Source of the DNA: Taiwanofungus camphoratus
Lineage: Eukaryota > Basidiomycota > Agaricomycetes > Polyporales > Taiwanofungaceae
NCBI GenBank assembly: GCA_003999685.1
Contig: CP021233.1
Span: 496,001-560,000 of the forward strand
Reading direction: 5' to 3'
DNA length: 64,000 bases
The position numbers were made by a program, and so were the translations under genes. The notes under the pieces are model-generated. The model made no database searches and was not told the DNA's origin. It worked only from the letters and a program-made list of their open reading frames with translations. Shown one piece after another: positions 63,304 through 64,000 of this stretch; position 1 is the first letter of the stretch, and the number at the start of each line of letters is the position of its first letter.

Positions 63304-63308
63304 AGATA
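63304..63308. repeat. Target-site duplication AGATA, right of the copia element
   Basis: Partner of 58164-58168; directly abuts the right LTR. Confidence 0.9.
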
Positions 63309-63601
63309 TGCTCTTTCATGTTGGCCGGCAGTTCATAGTGGTAATGCGTTCGCCTGTCGCAGGATAATCCGCATCAGCCGAGTAGCAATGTGGGATTGAC
63401 CTCGCCATCTCAATCAAAGCCGGTGTTCGCTGCTGCTGTTGATGATAATGGTCGCCGATCATGGCTCGATCACGTGTTCCACTCAATTTCGCAAATTCCT
63501 AGTCACTGTCGGCCTGACTCTGGCCAGTCCCTCTTCATAGTCACTTGGAAGGCAGTTGTTAGACGTGTTTCCTCTCGTTGAGGCTTGCCAAGGTAGCTAG
63601 A
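63304..63601 (+). promoter_or_regulatory. Short upstream region of the OTC gene, bounded by the retrotransposon
   Basis: Only 298 bp separate the LTR from the OTC start codon, so the insertion lies inside or at the edge of the OTC promoter. A tRNA-like half (TAGTGGTAATGCG with TTCGCCTGTCGC) at about 63335-63375 is noted but not called, as it lacks a B box. Confidence 0.5.
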
Positions 63602-64000
63602 ATGCGCCTCGTACCGCATTTGATGACCCTTGCGGACCTGTCGTCTGTACAGATTGAACGAGTCCTAAGGCACTCGTATCATCTGAAGCAATTTTATTTG
63701 CCATGGCTCGCACCGCCGCAACCAGGCAAAACGTCGCAATTACGGGTGCCCTCGCAGGCGCTCTTTCGCAAGACTATCGCACTTCTCTTCTCAAAACGCA
63801 GCACGCGCACTCGAGTGTCCGCTGAGACCGCAGCGACGTTGTTGGGTGGACAGGCGCTCTTCCTCGGGAGCGAGGACATCCAGCTCGGGGTGAACGAGAC
63901 CGTACGGGATTCCGCAAGGGTCATTGGCGGAATGTGCCAAGGAATTTTTGCGAGGGTCGGTGCGCACGAGGAGATTGAGGTGCGTTCAGTCTGTATCGTC
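63602..64000 (+). CDS. Ornithine carbamoyltransferase (arginine synthesis), N-terminal part only
   Basis: The frame from ATG 63602 to 63979 (126 codons) ends at a GTGCGT donor and the gene runs off the window. It encodes the carbamoyl-phosphate domain: [20 protein letters not shown], then [20 protein letters not shown] with the STRTR phosphate-binding motif, [20 protein letters not shown] with the SEDIQLG loop, and [20 protein letters not shown]. The enzyme makes citrulline from ornithine and carbamoyl phosphate, in mitochondria in most fungi. From this ATG the protein begins directly at the catalytic fold, with no targeting peptide; a short upstream exon joined at the AG just before the ATG is possible. 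[17 protein letters not shown] segment of ordinary length separates the first helix from the first strand. Confidence 0.92.
   Translation, partial: MRLVPHLMTLADLSSVQIERVLRHSYHLKQFYLPWLAPPQPGKTSQLRVPSQALFRKTIALLFSKRSTRTRVSAETAATLLGGQALFLGSEDIQLGVNETVRDSARVIGGMCQGIFARVGAHEEIEVRSVCIV

Noticed and set aside
63335-63375. tRNA-Asp-like D arm and anticodon arm (TAGTGGTAATGCG, TTCGCCTGTCGC) just beyond the copia element
   Set aside because: No B box or T arm follows within a normal tRNA length and no acceptor stem pairs, so no tRNA is called.

Overview
The window is nuclear DNA from a filamentous basidiomycete, most likely an Agaricomycete. Genes are split by many short introns (about 45-80 nt, GTRNGT...YAG). 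The gene set is typically fungal: a GT69 CAP59-type mannosyltransferase, the NI9M complex I subunit, Nbs1 and a KDM4-type demethylase. Several proteins have the look of Agaricomycete-only families. Where every intron was placed by hand the exon lengths sum to multiples of three, so those gene models are fairly secure; other genes are given as a start-to-stop span with some introns approximate.

Layout. 1-1.1 kb: 3'-truncated epsin (-). 2.7-5.4 kb: ketohexokinase-like PfkB sugar kinase (-). 6.0-8.8 kb: FCP1/NLI-type phosphatase-like protein (+), sharing a roughly 610 bp divergent promoter with the kinase. 9.8-10.2 kb: three-exon, 75-aa complex I subunit NI9M (+). 10.4-13.3 kb: 5-oxoprolinase-like gene (-) with the HyuA half but no HyuB half. 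14.0 kb: 180-bp MITE with mariner-like ends. 15.1-15.8 kb: mitochondrial ribosomal protein uS10m (-). 17.0-18.0 kb: unrecognised protein (-). 18.0-22.8 kb: gene-poor, with one candidate 56-aa secreted peptide. 22.8-24.3 kb: septin (+). 24.6-29.5 kb: two paralogous unknown genes (-) carrying three copies of an undescribed module of about 100 residues. 31.0-31.7 kb: acidic unknown protein (-). 31.7-33.5 kb: AT-rich gap with a possible old solo LTR. 33.5-36.3 kb: PRP43 helicase (+). 37.6-41.3 kb: 1187-aa unknown protein (+). 41.6-42.7 kb: proteasome beta7 (-). 44.8-46.6 kb: single-pass membrane protein (+). 47.5-51.4 kb: KDM4-like demethylase (+). 51.6-55.2 kb: Nbs1 (+). 56.0-57.9 kb: GT69 mannosyltransferase (+). 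58.2-63.3 kb: a Ty1/copia retrotransposon that looks whole, with LTRs identical by eye and a 5-bp target duplication. 63.6 kb to end: ornithine carbamoyltransferase, 5' part only (+).

Most genes are unrelated housekeeping functions and do not form a cluster. Nbs1 and the KDM4-like demethylase are adjacent, in the same direction and 258 bp apart, but nothing in the sequence shows shared regulation. The points most worth following are the module-duplicating mitochondrial-type gene pair, the HyuA-only oxoprolinase, the young copia element about 300 bp upstream of the OTC gene with a half-tRNA primer-binding site, the cysteine-free secreted peptide, and the MITE.
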